Below are positions 43,214-52,769 of a stretch of DNA of 64,000 nucleotides, piece by piece. The position numbers were made by a program, and so were the translations under genes. Below the pieces are notes generated by a model. It was not told the origin of the DNA. It did not search any database and saw only the letters and a program-made list of their open reading frames with translations. The DNA is from Caballeronia fortuita. GTDB lineage: Bacteria > Pseudomonadota > Gammaproteobacteria > Burkholderiales > Burkholderiaceae. Each line of letters opens with the position of its first letter. Position 1 is the first letter of the stretch. The stretch is taken from positions 151,492 to 215,491 of the forward strand of contig NZ_FCNX02000014.1 in NCBI RefSeq assembly GCF_001544835.2. The letters are read 5' to 3'.

Positions 43214-43714
43214 TCAAAGCAGAAAGCCGATGGCGCTCAGCGCTTCGGTCGAATCGATCAGGCGAATGACCTTCTCCACGAGTTTCGGATCGCCATTCGC
43301 CATGCCGATCTTGTGCGTGAGATCGGCTGCGAAGATCGTCGATACGCCGCGCTTGTACGCGACGATAACTTGCGCGGACTTTACCTCAACGACATCGGCG
43401 CTGTCGCTCGACAAGGTGAAGCGCGACACGGTGCGAACGGTGCGGGCGGCATCCGATGCCGATGCCGAATAGCCCGACGTCATGCGTTGCACGCGCAACT
43501 CGCGCATATGCTGATCGTCGTATGCGTAGTTCAGCGTGGCTGCGAAATCCGTCGCGTTCGGATCGATGGGCACGACATAGAAGCCTTGCGGGTCCCATAA
43601 CTCCAGCCACGCGCGATAGTCGCGGCGATCCAGCATTTCCGCTTCGCGCCAGATGAATTCGATCGCGCGCGCGAACGTCTGTTGAGAGAAGAGTGCGTTG
43701 CGATCGTCCATCAT
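43214..43714 (-). CDS. iacD: Ring-hydroxylating dioxygenase small subunit, IacD
   Basis: A 166-residue beta subunit of a Rieske dioxygenase (NTF2-like fold): FIWREAEMLDRRDYRAWLELWDPQGFYVVPID, YDDQHMRELRVQRM, and the DVVEVKSAQVIVAY strand. It would assemble with IacC into the multimeric oxygenase. Its ATG overlaps the iacC stop (ATGA), so the two subunits are coupled. It ends against the converging kinase gene. Confidence 0.92.
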   Translation of the reverse strand: MMDDRNALFSQQTFARAIEFIWREAEMLDRRDYRAWLELWDPQGFYVVPIDPNATDFAATLNYAYDDQHMRELRVQRMTSGYSASASDAARTVRTVSRFTLSSDSADVVEVKSAQVIVAYKRGVSTIFAADLTHKIGMANGDPKLVEKVIRLIDSTEALSAIGFLL

Positions 43715-44994
43715 GCCTGCTCCATCATTGCGCGCCATTGCTTATAGGCTTCGCGCATGCCGGTTTCGTCCGTGGCGTGCGCGGTCTTTTCTCCGTTCGA
43801 TGCGGTCGTTTCGCGATTCAAGCCGCGATTCACGAGAATCGGCACATCGGGGCCGGCGTGCGAGCCGCGCTGCACGCGCTCCCATGCTTCGGCATCGTCG
43901 GGGCTGCCGAAGCCAAACGGACCTTGAAAGTGCTCGTGAATGCGCAGACGCACGCGGTTCGCTTCTTCAGGGCCGCCGTCCATCGCGAGCGCGACATGGC
44001 GAATCTCGGTTTCCTCGGCGGAAATGGGCCGCAGGACGCGGAAGAACGCCATCGACAGCGCGAGATTCGGAAAGAGATTCAGATTGAAGCCGACGCCCAT
44101 CAACGAGCGCACGATGCGGCGCACTTCTTCGGGCGAGTGCTTTTCAGCGAGCTGTGCAGCGAGGTCGTTGAAGCGTTCGGGCAAGGGCGCGCCGTCGTCC
44201 TTGTCGAGATCGACGATTTCAGGCACCAGCACCGCGAGGCTGTGGCCGTTGCCGAGCGAGCGGCAAAACGCTTCGTCGCTCGTCATGAAGCTCGTGATAG
44301 CCGCGGCTGTCTCGTCGTCGATGGACTTCATCCACGATTTGTGCACGACCGGAAAGTGATAGAGATCGGTCGTGTTCTCGAGCTGAATCTTCCAGTTGCC
44401 CTTGAACTTGAACTTATGTTCGCCGTTGGCCTTGATCGGATAGCCTGCGCCTTGCTTCATGAAAAGATCGATCCACGGCTTCGCGCCGCCGAGAAAATCG
44501 TCGAGCGGTTCGATAGCTTCGTTGAAGCTCGCGAAGATCAATCCCTGATAGATTCCGACGCGCAGCTTCTTGAGCGGCAGATCGCCTTTCTCGCAGACGC
44601 CTTCATAGCCGTCGCCATAAGGCAGCGCACGCAACGTGCCGTCGAGTGCATAAGACCAGCTGTGATAGGGGCACGTAAAGCCCTTTGCATTGCCCTTATG
44701 CTCTTCGCAGACCGTCGCGCCGCGATGGCGGCAGCGGTTTTGCAGCACGTGCACCGCGCCCGCCTTGTCGCGCACGACGATCACCGGCTGGCGGCCGATC
44801 GTCGTCGTGACGAAGTCGCCGGGCTTCGGCAATTCGCTTTCGTGGGCGACCCAGATCCACGTTTTATAGAAGATGCGCTCGAGTTCGGCCTCGAAAAGAT
44901 CGGCGTCGTAATAGAGCGACGGCGCGATGCGGTCCGCTTGCGCGCGACGGCCGAGCGCGCTCGTATCGATGATATGGGTTGTCGGCGTACTCAT
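43711..44994 (-). CDS. iacC: Rieske dioxygenase large subunit, IacC
   Basis: A 427-residue oxygenase alpha subunit. Rieske ligands: Cys88/His90 (NRCRHRG) and Cys108/His111 (CPYHSW). Mononuclear iron ligands: His213 and His218 (DLYHFPVVH). In known iac pathways the IacC/IacD oxygenase with IacF acts on dioxindole-3-acetate on the way to catechol. No good ribosome site precedes ATG 44994, but the alignable N terminus starts here. It heads iacC-iacD, divergent from the LysR gene. Confidence 0.93.
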   Translation of the reverse strand: MSTPTTHIIDTSALGRRAQADRIAPSLYYDADLFEAELERIFYKTWIWVAHESELPKPGDFVTTTIGRQPVIVVRDKAGAVHVLQNRCRHRGATVCEEHKGNAKGFTCPYHSWSYALDGTLRALPYGDGYEGVCEKGDLPLKKLRVGIYQGLIFASFNEAIEPLDDFLGGAKPWIDLFMKQGAGYPIKANGEHKFKFKGNWKIQLENTTDLYHFPVVHKSWMKSIDDETAAAITSFMTSDEAFCRSLGNGHSLAVLVPEIVDLDKDDGAPLPERFNDLAAQLAEKHSPEEVRRIVRSLMGVGFNLNLFPNLALSMAFFRVLRPISAEETEIRHVALAMDGGPEEANRVRLRIHEHFQGPFGFGSPDDAEAWERVQRGSHAGPDVPILVNRGLNRETTASNGEKTAHATDETGMREAYKQWRAMMEQA

Positions 44995-45154
44995 CGTATT
45001 GATGTGGGGTGAGGTTGATCGGCAAACACGAGGACGGCGATGAATCTCGGCACATCCTCTCGTTGACATCAGTCTCGCTTTGCGAAGATCATGCGTCAAA
45101 TCGATTAAAAAACGGGTGCCGGATAAGTACGGCCGATATCTTGAGAGTTCCCCA

Positions 45155-46075
45155 ATGACTTCCCTCGACCATGTCGATCTCAATCTGCTGCGCGTCTTTC
45201 AGGCGATCGTGGAGGAACGCAGCCTTACCAAAGCCGGCGAAAGGCTTGCGCTCTCGCAGCCGGCGGTAAGTTATTCGCTGGGCCGTCTGCGCACGCTGTT
45301 CGACGACACGCTTTTTATCCGCACGCGCGCCGGCATGCAGCCGACGCCCGTCGCGCTGGAACTTGCCGAGATCGTCGGACGTGCACTCGATACCGTGCGT
45401 GAAGCGCTGCGGTTCGCTGAGCGCTTCGATGCGGCGACGAGCAACCGAACCTTCCGGCTTTCGCTTTCGGATGCGGGAGAAATGGCGTATCTGCCCGCGA
45501 TCTGCAAGGCGCTGCACGAAGTCGCGCCGCGCGTGAAGCTGCTCGTCGAGCCATCGCCAGTGGAAGAAATCGAAGAAGCATTGCGTTCGAGCCGGCTCGA
45601 CTTTGCCATCGGCAATCTGCCGTCGCTATTGCCGCGCACGCGTCACGCGTTGCTCTTCGAGGAGGCCTATGTCTGCATGACGCGAAAGCGCCAAGGATTG
45701 CCCGAGGGCAAGACGTTGGCGCTCGATCCGTTTCTCTCAGCATCGCATGTGCAGGTGCGTTCGCTCGAGCATAGCCATCACGCGCTCGACGATGCTTTGC
45801 GCGCGCAAGGCGTCGGACGCAACATCGCGCTCGCGCTGCCGCATTTCGTCGCGGTGCCCGGTGTGCTCGCAGTGACGGATCATTTCGCGACGCTGCCGGA
45901 ACGGCTCGCGCATATCCTCAATCGAAGCGACGCGTTCAGGATCTACGCGTTGCCGGTGCGGCTACCCAGAGCCGCGGTGACGATGCATTGGCACGAGCAC
46001 TTTCACGAGGATGAGGGCATTGCGTGGATGCGCGCTCTCATGTCCGAGATCCTCGCGGGCTTCGACAAGTTGTGA
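45155..46075 (+). CDS. LysR-family regulator in the iac locus
   Basis: A 306-residue LysR protein of the NahR/NodD/PcpR branch: LNLLRVFQAIVEERSLTKAGERLALSQPAVSYSLGRLRTLFDDTLFIRTRAGMQPTPVA (residues 8-66), then the effector domain NRTFRLSLSDAGEMAYLP. It is divergent from iacC and converges on iacF. In P. phytofirmans PsJN a LysR regulator responding to dioxindole-3-acetate was reported (recalled); this gene is the likely counterpart. The start is ATG 45155 (MTSLDHVDLN). Confidence 0.9.
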   Translation: MTSLDHVDLNLLRVFQAIVEERSLTKAGERLALSQPAVSYSLGRLRTLFDDTLFIRTRAGMQPTPVALELAEIVGRALDTVREALRFAERFDAATSNRTFRLSLSDAGEMAYLPAICKALHEVAPRVKLLVEPSPVEEIEEALRSSRLDFAIGNLPSLLPRTRHALLFEEAYVCMTRKRQGLPEGKTLALDPFLSASHVQVRSLEHSHHALDDALRAQGVGRNIALALPHFVAVPGVLAVTDHFATLPERLAHILNRSDAFRIYALPVRLPRAAVTMHWHEHFHEDEGIAWMRALMSEILAGFDKL

Positions 46076-46077
46076 AC

Positions 46078-47046
46078 TCACAGGTTGAGCACGAGCACGG
46101 GTGAGCGCGAGCGGGAAACGCAACAGCAGATCACGCTGTTGCTGGCGCGCTCGGCCTGGCTCAGGCAATGGTCGCGATGCTCGGGCTCGCCGCTCATGAC
46201 ATCGACCATGCAGGTGCCGCATATGCCTTCGCCGCATGACGTGTCCACTTCGATGCCGATCGATGCGAGCGCATCCACGATCGATGTGGAAGCATCCACG
46301 CGCACGGTCTGTCCGCTGCTCGCGAGACGGACATCGAAAGTATCGAGCGACGCTTCGGTATCGGATTGCGGCTCGGCCTTGAAGCGTTCGAGATGAATAG
46401 CTTCAGCCGGTAGATGTCTTTTTGCGGTGTCCACCACGGCGTCCATGAAAGGCGCGGGACCGCATGTGTAGACGTGTGCTTGCCCTTGGGCATCGCGCAG
46501 GCAGGCATCGAGTTCATCAAAGAGTGCTTCGCGCTCGATACCGAAGTGAAGCTGAACGTGCTTGTCGAAGGGCGCGCGCGCGAGGAGCGGCAAGAACGCT
46601 GCATGGCGTTCGCTGCGCGCGAAATAATGCAGCGTGAAGGACGCATCGATGGCGAGAAGGCGATATGCCATCGAAAGCAGAGGCGTAATGCCGATACCCG
46701 CGCCGATCAGGATATGTTCGCTCGCGCCTTCTTCGAGTCGAAACAGATTGCGCGGCGCGCCGACCGACAGCTCGCTGCCGACGCCGACTTCGTCATGCAA
46801 CGAACGCGAACCGCCGCGCGATTGCTCTTCCTTTTTCACGGCGAAGAGATGCGAGTCGCGGCATGCCGGATCGCCGCATAGCGAGTATTGACGTGTGATG
46901 CCGGACGGTCCCGTCACGTCGATATGCGCGCCCGGCTCGTAGGGATCGAAGGGCAGGCCGTCGATACGCGACACGCTGAACGAACGTACGCCATGCGCTT
47001 CCTCGCGCAAGGCGTCGACGCGAACTTTGAAGGTTTGAGCTTGCAT
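46078..47046 (-). CDS. iacF: Oxygenase reductase, IacF
   Basis: A 322-residue flavin/iron-sulfur reductase with flavin-binding RQYSLCGDP, NAD-binding LIGAGIGITPLLSMA and TCGPAPFMD, and a C-terminal [2Fe-2S] ferredoxin with cysteines in SCGEGICGTCMV and ICCCVSRS. It would pass electrons from NADH to IacC/IacD. The architecture matches the reductase at 26865, so the two are paralogues serving different oxygenases. It is downstream of the two transporter genes on the minus strand and converges with the LysR gene. Confidence 0.93.
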   Translation of the reverse strand: MQAQTFKVRVDALREEAHGVRSFSVSRIDGLPFDPYEPGAHIDVTGPSGITRQYSLCGDPACRDSHLFAVKKEEQSRGGSRSLHDEVGVGSELSVGAPRNLFRLEEGASEHILIGAGIGITPLLSMAYRLLAIDASFTLHYFARSERHAAFLPLLARAPFDKHVQLHFGIEREALFDELDACLRDAQGQAHVYTCGPAPFMDAVVDTAKRHLPAEAIHLERFKAEPQSDTEASLDTFDVRLASSGQTVRVDASTSIVDALASIGIEVDTSCGEGICGTCMVDVMSGEPEHRDHCLSQAERASNSVICCCVSRSRSPVLVLNL

Positions 47047-47156
47047 GATGCTGCCTTTCCTGTGTTATCGAGGGACGATGCCTCGAGCGTAGCGCCCCTC
47101 GCCGGATAAGCAAAATAGATAAGAAATCGCACATCACATCAATTCGACGGATATCT

Positions 47157-48566
47157 TCATGTTGTCGTAGTCGCGGCTGGCGGCACGTTCTGGCGCGTAT
47201 CGGCGGTATCGATCGTCACGCGCGTTTGATGTGCTTCGCCTTCGATACTCGCGCGATACTGCCTGCATCCGATAAAGAGCAGCACGGCGGCGAGCACGAT
47301 CGCCACCGCGTCGATGATCGCCATCGAATTGCCGACGGCGAGCGGCGAGCCGAATACCTTGTCGGTAATGAGCGCGACGAGTGTCGTGCCAAGGCCCAAC
47401 CCGACAAGATTCGATACGAGCAGGAACATCGCCGAGATCTGCGCGCGCATCTGATTGGGCGCAAGTGCCTGCATCGCAGCGGCGGACGTCGGCAACGGAA
47501 ACGACGCGAAGAACATCGCCGCGACGAGCCATGCCAGAGACGCGCCGAGGCTCGTCGTCTGCGCGAACGCGATTGCCGGAACGAGCATGCACGCCGCACC
47601 GATCCATGCTGCGCGCATCGGCGCATCGGTGCGCCCGCGACGCAGCAGCCAGTCGTTCAGCCATCCGCCGCAGAAGACGCCCGTCGTGTTGGCAACGAGC
47701 ATCACGATGCCGAGCATATAACCTGTCTCGACCGGCGTGAGTCCGAAGCGGCGCATATAGAACGCGGGCGTCCAGCCCATCAGGCAATACAGGCCCATCG
47801 CATAGAAAGAAAAACCGAGGTAATGGCAGAAGAACGTCTTGCGATGTTGCGCGATGAAACGCAGCGCATCGCTCATCGCGACGCGCTTTGCCTTGCCCGT
47901 TTCGTCTTGCGCGAGTCCCTTGCGCGCGGGATCGCGCACCGTCAGCATGAACACGAACGCGACGAGAAGCCCCGGCAATCCGACGACAAAGAAGGTCAAT
48001 TGCCACGCGCGTAATTCGCCGACGAGCGGCAAGGTGAACACGCTCGCATGCTTGAGCAATGCGATGACATAACCGCCGACGAGAAACGCAATGCCGCCGC
48101 CGATGAACGAGCCGAGCGAATAGATGCCGATTGCGCGGCCCAGCTTTTCCTTGGGAAAGAAGTCCGCCAGCATCGAATAGGTTCCGGGCGACAGCGCCGC
48201 TTCTCCCACGCCGACGCTCATGCGCGACGCGAACATATGCGTGAAGCTCTGGCTGAGTCCGCATGCGGCGGTCGCGACGCTCCACAGCGCGATGCCCGCC
48301 GCAATGATGCGCGGGCGCGCGAAGCGATCGGCGAGATAGGCGATCGGCATGCCCATGACCGCATAGAACAGCGAGAACGCGAAGCCATGCAGGAGGCTGA
48401 ATTGCGTATCGGTGAGGTGCAGGTCGCGCTTGATCGGCTCGATCATGAGCGCGAGCACTTGCCGGTCGATGAAAGAGAAGACATAAGCCAGCATGCAGAT
48501 CACGACGACATACCATTCGTAGGCATAGCGCTTGCCGTTCGGCTTTTTCGTGCTTGGGGAATGCAT
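47157..48566 (-). CDS. MFS transporter of the iac locus (spinster-like)
   Basis: A 469-residue MFS protein of the spinster/GudP-like branch: MLAYVFSFIDRQVLALMIEPIKRDLHLTDTQFSLLHGFAFSLFYAVMGMPIAYLADRFARPR at residues ~25-86, then RMSVGVGEAALSPGTYSMLADFFPKEKLGRAIGIYSLGS. It sits between a second transporter gene and iacF. Transport of indole-3-acetate or an intermediate is inferred from position; an MFS member of the PsJN iac set is linked with dioxindole-3-acetate removal (recalled). GGAG precedes ATG 48566. Confidence 0.88.
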   Translation of the reverse strand: MHSPSTKKPNGKRYAYEWYVVVICMLAYVFSFIDRQVLALMIEPIKRDLHLTDTQFSLLHGFAFSLFYAVMGMPIAYLADRFARPRIIAAGIALWSVATAACGLSQSFTHMFASRMSVGVGEAALSPGTYSMLADFFPKEKLGRAIGIYSLGSFIGGGIAFLVGGYVIALLKHASVFTLPLVGELRAWQLTFFVVGLPGLLVAFVFMLTVRDPARKGLAQDETGKAKRVAMSDALRFIAQHRKTFFCHYLGFSFYAMGLYCLMGWTPAFYMRRFGLTPVETGYMLGIVMLVANTTGVFCGGWLNDWLLRRGRTDAPMRAAWIGAACMLVPAIAFAQTTSLGASLAWLVAAMFFASFPLPTSAAAMQALAPNQMRAQISAMFLLVSNLVGLGLGTTLVALITDKVFGSPLAVGNSMAIIDAVAIVLAAVLLFIGCRQYRASIEGEAHQTRVTIDTADTRQNVPPAATTTT

Positions 48567-48665
48567 TCTTGCGTCTCCGATGAATGCTGGTTTCTGGACG
48601 TGCACAAGCATTCGCGCGAGCCAGCGCCGCGCGAATGCGATCGAAAAGATGGGAAGAAACTGCGC

Positions 48666-49973
48666 TTACGTGCGGCGCGTTTCGTGCGTGTATTTCAGCG
48701 TGATGATCGTGACGAGTGCGAGCAGGATCAGGAAGACCGATACCGGCCAATAAGCGTGGTAATGCGCGAGCAGCGCCGTGGCGATCAGCGGGGAAAGTCC
48801 GCCTGCGAAGATCGATGCGACTTCATGGCCGAGCGCGACGCCGGAGTAACGCACTTCGGTGCTGAAGAGTTCGCCGACGAGCGAAGGAAGCGTGCCGATC
48901 ATCGCACCGTGGCAGACCGCTGTGCCGAGCACGAGCGCGAGCCAGATGAGCGGCGTGGAATGCGTGCCGAGCAGCCAGAAAAACGGAAACGCCATGAATG
49001 CGAGCGATACCGCGCCGATCATATAAACCGGCTTGCGTCCGATGCGATCGGATAACTTGCCCCATAAGAGCATCGCCGCCATTTCGACGACCATCGCGAG
49101 CATCACGCCGGTCAGCATCGTCGAATTGGCGATACCTGCGAACTTGCCATAGACGAGCGAGAAAGCGAGAAAGATATATGCGCCGCCGTTTTCGGCCACG
49201 CGCAATCCCATCGCCATCAGGATCTCTTTCGGATGCCGCCTGATGACTTCGATAACAGGCATATGCGAAGTCTTGCCCGCGCGATCGGCGTTTTCGAAGT
49301 CGCGGCTCTCGGGCAGGTTATGGCGGATATAGACGCCGAGTGCGAAGATCGCGATGCTCGCGAGAAACGGCAGACGCCAACCCCACGAGACGAATTGTTC
49401 GTGCGGCAAGGCCTGCACGGCGAGAAACGCGCCCGACGAGAGTACGAAGCCTCCGCCTACGCCGAGCTGGCTCCATGCCGCGTAATATCCGCGCTTGTCG
49501 GGCGGTGCGCTCTCGCTGATCATCAATACGCCGCCGCCCCATTCGCCGCCCGAAGCGACGCCTTGCAGCAGCCGCAGCGCGACGAGCGCGGCGGGCGCCC
49601 ATAGACCGACTTGATCGTATGTCGGCAGCAGGCCGATGCCGAACGTCGCGAAGCCCATGATGAGCAGCGTCCATACGAGCGAGGCGCGCCGCCCGTATCG
49701 ATCGCCGATATGCCCGAACACGATGCCGCCGAGCGGGCGCGCAACGAATCCCATCGCGAACGCGGCGAAAGCGCCGAGCGTGCCGACGAGCGGATCGGCA
49801 TTCGCGGGAAAGAACAATTGGCCGAACACGAGCGCGGCCGCCGTGCCATAGACGAAGAAGTCGTACCACTCCATCGCATTGCCAGCGACGGACGCAACGA
49901 CGATCCGGCTGAGCGCACGGTCCTGAGTGACGGCGACGCGATCGTCGGAAGTCGAAGAGTGAACGGAAGACAT
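48666..49973 (-). CDS. MFS transporter of the metabolite:proton symporter type
   Basis: A 435-residue MHS-family transporter: VVASVAGNAMEWYDFFVYGTAAALVFGQLFFP near the start, ARPLGGIVFGHIGDRYGRR (loop 2-3 motif) and GVASGGEWGGGVLMISE. Relatives carry shikimate, alpha-ketoglutarate, citrate and aromatic acids. It is the first gene of the minus-strand transporter pair leading to iacF, so indole-3-acetate uptake is a reasonable guess. The ATG giving MSSVHSSTSDDRVAV was chosen over longer frames. Divergent from the porin gene at 50227. Confidence 0.9.
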   Translation of the reverse strand: MSSVHSSTSDDRVAVTQDRALSRIVVASVAGNAMEWYDFFVYGTAAALVFGQLFFPANADPLVGTLGAFAAFAMGFVARPLGGIVFGHIGDRYGRRASLVWTLLIMGFATFGIGLLPTYDQVGLWAPAALVALRLLQGVASGGEWGGGVLMISESAPPDKRGYYAAWSQLGVGGGFVLSSGAFLAVQALPHEQFVSWGWRLPFLASIAIFALGVYIRHNLPESRDFENADRAGKTSHMPVIEVIRRHPKEILMAMGLRVAENGGAYIFLAFSLVYGKFAGIANSTMLTGVMLAMVVEMAAMLLWGKLSDRIGRKPVYMIGAVSLAFMAFPFFWLLGTHSTPLIWLALVLGTAVCHGAMIGTLPSLVGELFSTEVRYSGVALGHEVASIFAGGLSPLIATALLAHYHAYWPVSVFLILLALVTIITLKYTHETRRT

Positions 49974-50226
49974 GTGGGCTCGCTTGGGGAATGAGTGGGG
50001 CGTCGATGCTTTCGAAAGCCTTCGCTTGCCATGCAGTGTCGATGTGACAGATAGCCGCGTCAAATTCGCCGAAAAGGGATGCGCTTATCAGTGCGGCAAA
50101 TATGCATGCGCATAAGCGGGCTTTATCGATAATCGCGCTTTTGACTGATTTGCCGCGCGGGTCTCGCGAACGCAGACTGCGGTCCACGCCTTTATCCCCA
50201 ACGCCTTCATACAAGGACTCGCACGC

Positions 50227-51429
50227 ATGAGACTTACTCTGGGCGCATCGCTCGCGCTGCTCGCCATCGCGGGCGCGGCACACGCGCAAAGCTCCGTCAC
50301 GCTGTACGGCATCGTCGATGACGGCTTCAACTGGACCTCTAATTCCGGTGGCCATAACCTCTACAACATGTCGAGCGGCGTCATGCAGGCAAGTCGCTGG
50401 GGCTTGCGCGGCAAGGAAGATCTGGGCGGCGGGCTCGGCGCGCTGTTCGTCATCGAAAATGGATTCGACCTGAACAACGGCTCGCTCGCGCAGAAGAATC
50501 GCGGCAGCACACAAGGGCTGATGTTCGGACGCCAGGCGTATGTGGGTTTGTCGAGCGGCTATGGTTCGATGCTCTTCGGGCGTCAATACGATTCGGTGGT
50601 CGATTATGTCGGACCATTCGAAGCCGGCACGCAATGGGGCGGTTATCTCGCCGCGCATCCGGGGGACCTCGATAACATCAACAACGCTTATCGCGTGAAC
50701 AATGCCATCAAGTTTGCGAGCCCGAACTATGGCGGCTTTACGTTCGGCGGTGTGTATAGCTTCGGCGGCATCGCGGGAGACGTCTCGCGCAATCAGGTGT
50801 GGTCGCTCGGCGCGGGCTATGCGAATGGACCGCTGACGCTCGGTTTCGGCTATCTGAATGCGCGCAATCCGAACGTCGGCTTCTTTGGCGACAACGGCGC
50901 GAGCACAGCGCCCACGGCAAGCGCAAACTTCATTTCATCGCCTGTCTATAGCGGTTACGCTTCGGCGCGCACTTATCAGGTGATCGCGACGGGCGCCGCT
51001 TATTCGTTCGGTGCGGCCACGCTCGGCGCGACGTATTCGAACGTGCAGTTCAGGAACCTCGGCGATACCGCCGCATCCGGACCGAATCCTCGCGGCTACA
51101 GCGGCAATGCCACATTCAATAACGTCGAAGTGAATTTCAAGTACCAGGCGACACCCGCGCTGCTGCTCGGCGCGGCCTTCGACTACACGAAAGGCGGCGA
51201 CGTCGATTCCGCGAGCGGCGCGAACCCGGGCGCGAAGTATTACCAGGGCGCGATCGGGGCTGACTATTTCCTTTCGAAGAGAACGGATGTCTATTTGATC
51301 GGCGTGTATCAGAAAGCATCCGGCACGGATTCGACCGGAAATTCGGCGGTTGCCGCGATCAATAACCTCACGCCATCGACGAGCGAACGTCAGAGCACCG
51401 TACGCGTAGGCATCCGGCATAAGTTCTAA
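50227..51429 (+). CDS. Outer-membrane porin (trimeric, Burkholderiaceae type)
   Basis: A 400-residue porin with a signal peptide (MRLTLGASLALLAIAGAAHAQ), the start SSVTLYGIVDDGFNW, SRWGLRGKEDLGGGLGALFVIENGFD, FGRQAYVGLSS, and the terminal STVRVGIRHKF with C-terminal Phe. It lets small solutes cross the outer membrane. It lies between the iac transporters and the amine dehydrogenase operon, so it may serve uptake of their substrates. A GC-rich hairpin followed by TTTTT lies ~45 bases after the stop. Confidence 0.95.
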   Translation: MRLTLGASLALLAIAGAAHAQSSVTLYGIVDDGFNWTSNSGGHNLYNMSSGVMQASRWGLRGKEDLGGGLGALFVIENGFDLNNGSLAQKNRGSTQGLMFGRQAYVGLSSGYGSMLFGRQYDSVVDYVGPFEAGTQWGGYLAAHPGDLDNINNAYRVNNAIKFASPNYGGFTFGGVYSFGGIAGDVSRNQVWSLGAGYANGPLTLGFGYLNARNPNVGFFGDNGASTAPTASANFISSPVYSGYASARTYQVIATGAAYSFGAATLGATYSNVQFRNLGDTAASGPNPRGYSGNATFNNVEVNFKYQATPALLLGAAFDYTKGGDVDSASGANPGAKYYQGAIGADYFLSKRTDVYLIGVYQKASGTDSTGNSAVAAINNLTPSTSERQSTVRVGIRHKF

Positions 51430-51612
51430 AGTGATGTCTGAAGTGTGCTTGAACGGGCGTGCGCCTATACACGCGCGCGCGCGTTTTTCAATCGTGCATT
51501 GCTAGCATTGCGCGACAGGCGCCACTCGGAAAAGAATGGATAGCTTGACGACAAAAAATTGAAAACTTATAAGCAGTCGCATCAAAGACGACGCAAGTAG
51601 CAGGAGGAGGGC

Positions 51613-52554
51613 ATGTACGCCAATTATGAAACCTTTGAAGACGCCGACCGCCACGCGCACGCGCTGACGGGATGGGAGCAGCGCTACGACCAGGTTGGCG
51701 AGGGCGCCTTTCGCAGCACGGTAAAGCAGGTTTCAGTCGCCGGCGTGCAGGTCTTTCAGGAATCCGCGAACGTTCGCATCGTGCAGCGCGGACAGTTGCC
51801 CGCCGGTTTCGTCACGTTCGGGCTTGTGCTCGGCGGTGGCGCGCCGTTCTCGTTTCAGGGCGTGCGGGTCGATGAAAACGCGCTCGTCGTCGCACCCGGC
51901 GACAAGGAGTTCCTGTTGCATTCGCCGCCCGATATGTCGATGCTCGGCGTCGCTATCGATGCGAAACTGCTCGCTGCCGCAGCGGATACGGCGGGCGTCG
52001 ATGTCCAGGACGAGATTCTCGCCCGGCACGTGCTCAACATTCCCGGCGCGGCCGGCGCGCGCGCGGGCAAGCGCATCATCGCGGCGGTCGAGACCGCGCT
52101 CGCGGACCGCGATGCCTTTTCATCGGGCGAAGGCGCGCATCGCTTCACGCATACCGTGACGGAAAGCATTCTCGATCTGCTGACGTTTCATGTGCCCACG
52201 CGCGAAGATCGCTTGACGTATGCGTGTCGCGCTGATGTCGTTCGGCGCGCGCATGATCTCGTGCTCGCGCGCCCCGAGCAGCCGATTTCGGTGCTCGACC
52301 TGTGCGATAAGTTGCGCGTGAGCCGCCGCACGATTCAGAACAGCTTTCAATCGGTCACGCAGATGAACCCGGTGAGCTATCTGCGAGCAGTGCGTCTTGC
52401 ACAAGTGCGAAGGCTTCTCACAACGACATCGCAGCACGAAGTGCCCGTTCGCGAAGCCGCGATGCGCTGGGGATTTTCGAACCTCGGGCACTTCGCGAGC
52501 GATTACAAAAGTCTGTTCGGCGAGCTTCCCTCGCAAACCCCGCGCGCACGCTGA
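51613..52554 (+). CDS. AraC-family regulator upstream of the amine dehydrogenase operon
   Basis: A 313-residue regulator. The N-terminal effector domain (residues ~1-200) has a cupin-like segment VVAPGDKEFLLHSPPDMSMLGVAID. Two C-terminal helix-turn-helix motifs follow: QPISVLDLCDKLRVSRRTIQNSFQSVTQMNPVSYLRAVRLAQVRRLL and REAAMRWGFSNLGHFASDYKSLFGELPSQ. The layout resembles EutR-type regulators near amine-oxidising genes. AGGAGGAGGGC precedes the ATG. It probably activates the operon starting at 52770. Confidence 0.9.
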   Translation: MYANYETFEDADRHAHALTGWEQRYDQVGEGAFRSTVKQVSVAGVQVFQESANVRIVQRGQLPAGFVTFGLVLGGGAPFSFQGVRVDENALVVAPGDKEFLLHSPPDMSMLGVAIDAKLLAAAADTAGVDVQDEILARHVLNIPGAAGARAGKRIIAAVETALADRDAFSSGEGAHRFTHTVTESILDLLTFHVPTREDRLTYACRADVVRRAHDLVLARPEQPISVLDLCDKLRVSRRTIQNSFQSVTQMNPVSYLRAVRLAQVRRLLTTTSQHEVPVREAAMRWGFSNLGHFASDYKSLFGELPSQTPRAR

Positions 52555-52769
52555 TCGCCGCATAGCGCATTCACCATTGCCGATATCGCCCGCATGAACT
52601 CGGCGCGATATCGGCATTGCCTTTTTGAAAGCGCGCTTTAATAAAAGTCGCGTCTCTGTCGGCTCCCTTTCTAATGCTCCATTTCGGCACGCACGCGCTG
52701 CCGGTTACGAAGTGCTCTTTTTTATTGTCGTCTTTAGAGTCGTCTCGACGATAAACAAGGAGGAGCACG

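Noticed and set aside
45063..45099. TTGAC and GTCAA dyad between iacC and the LysR gene
   Set aside because: Arms are only five bases with a 27-base gap; too weak to call an operator.
47134..48750. 538-codon frame overlapping the iac MFS gene on the same strand
   Set aside because: Out-of-frame Arg-rich translation; the adjacent frame has all membrane segments of the transporter.
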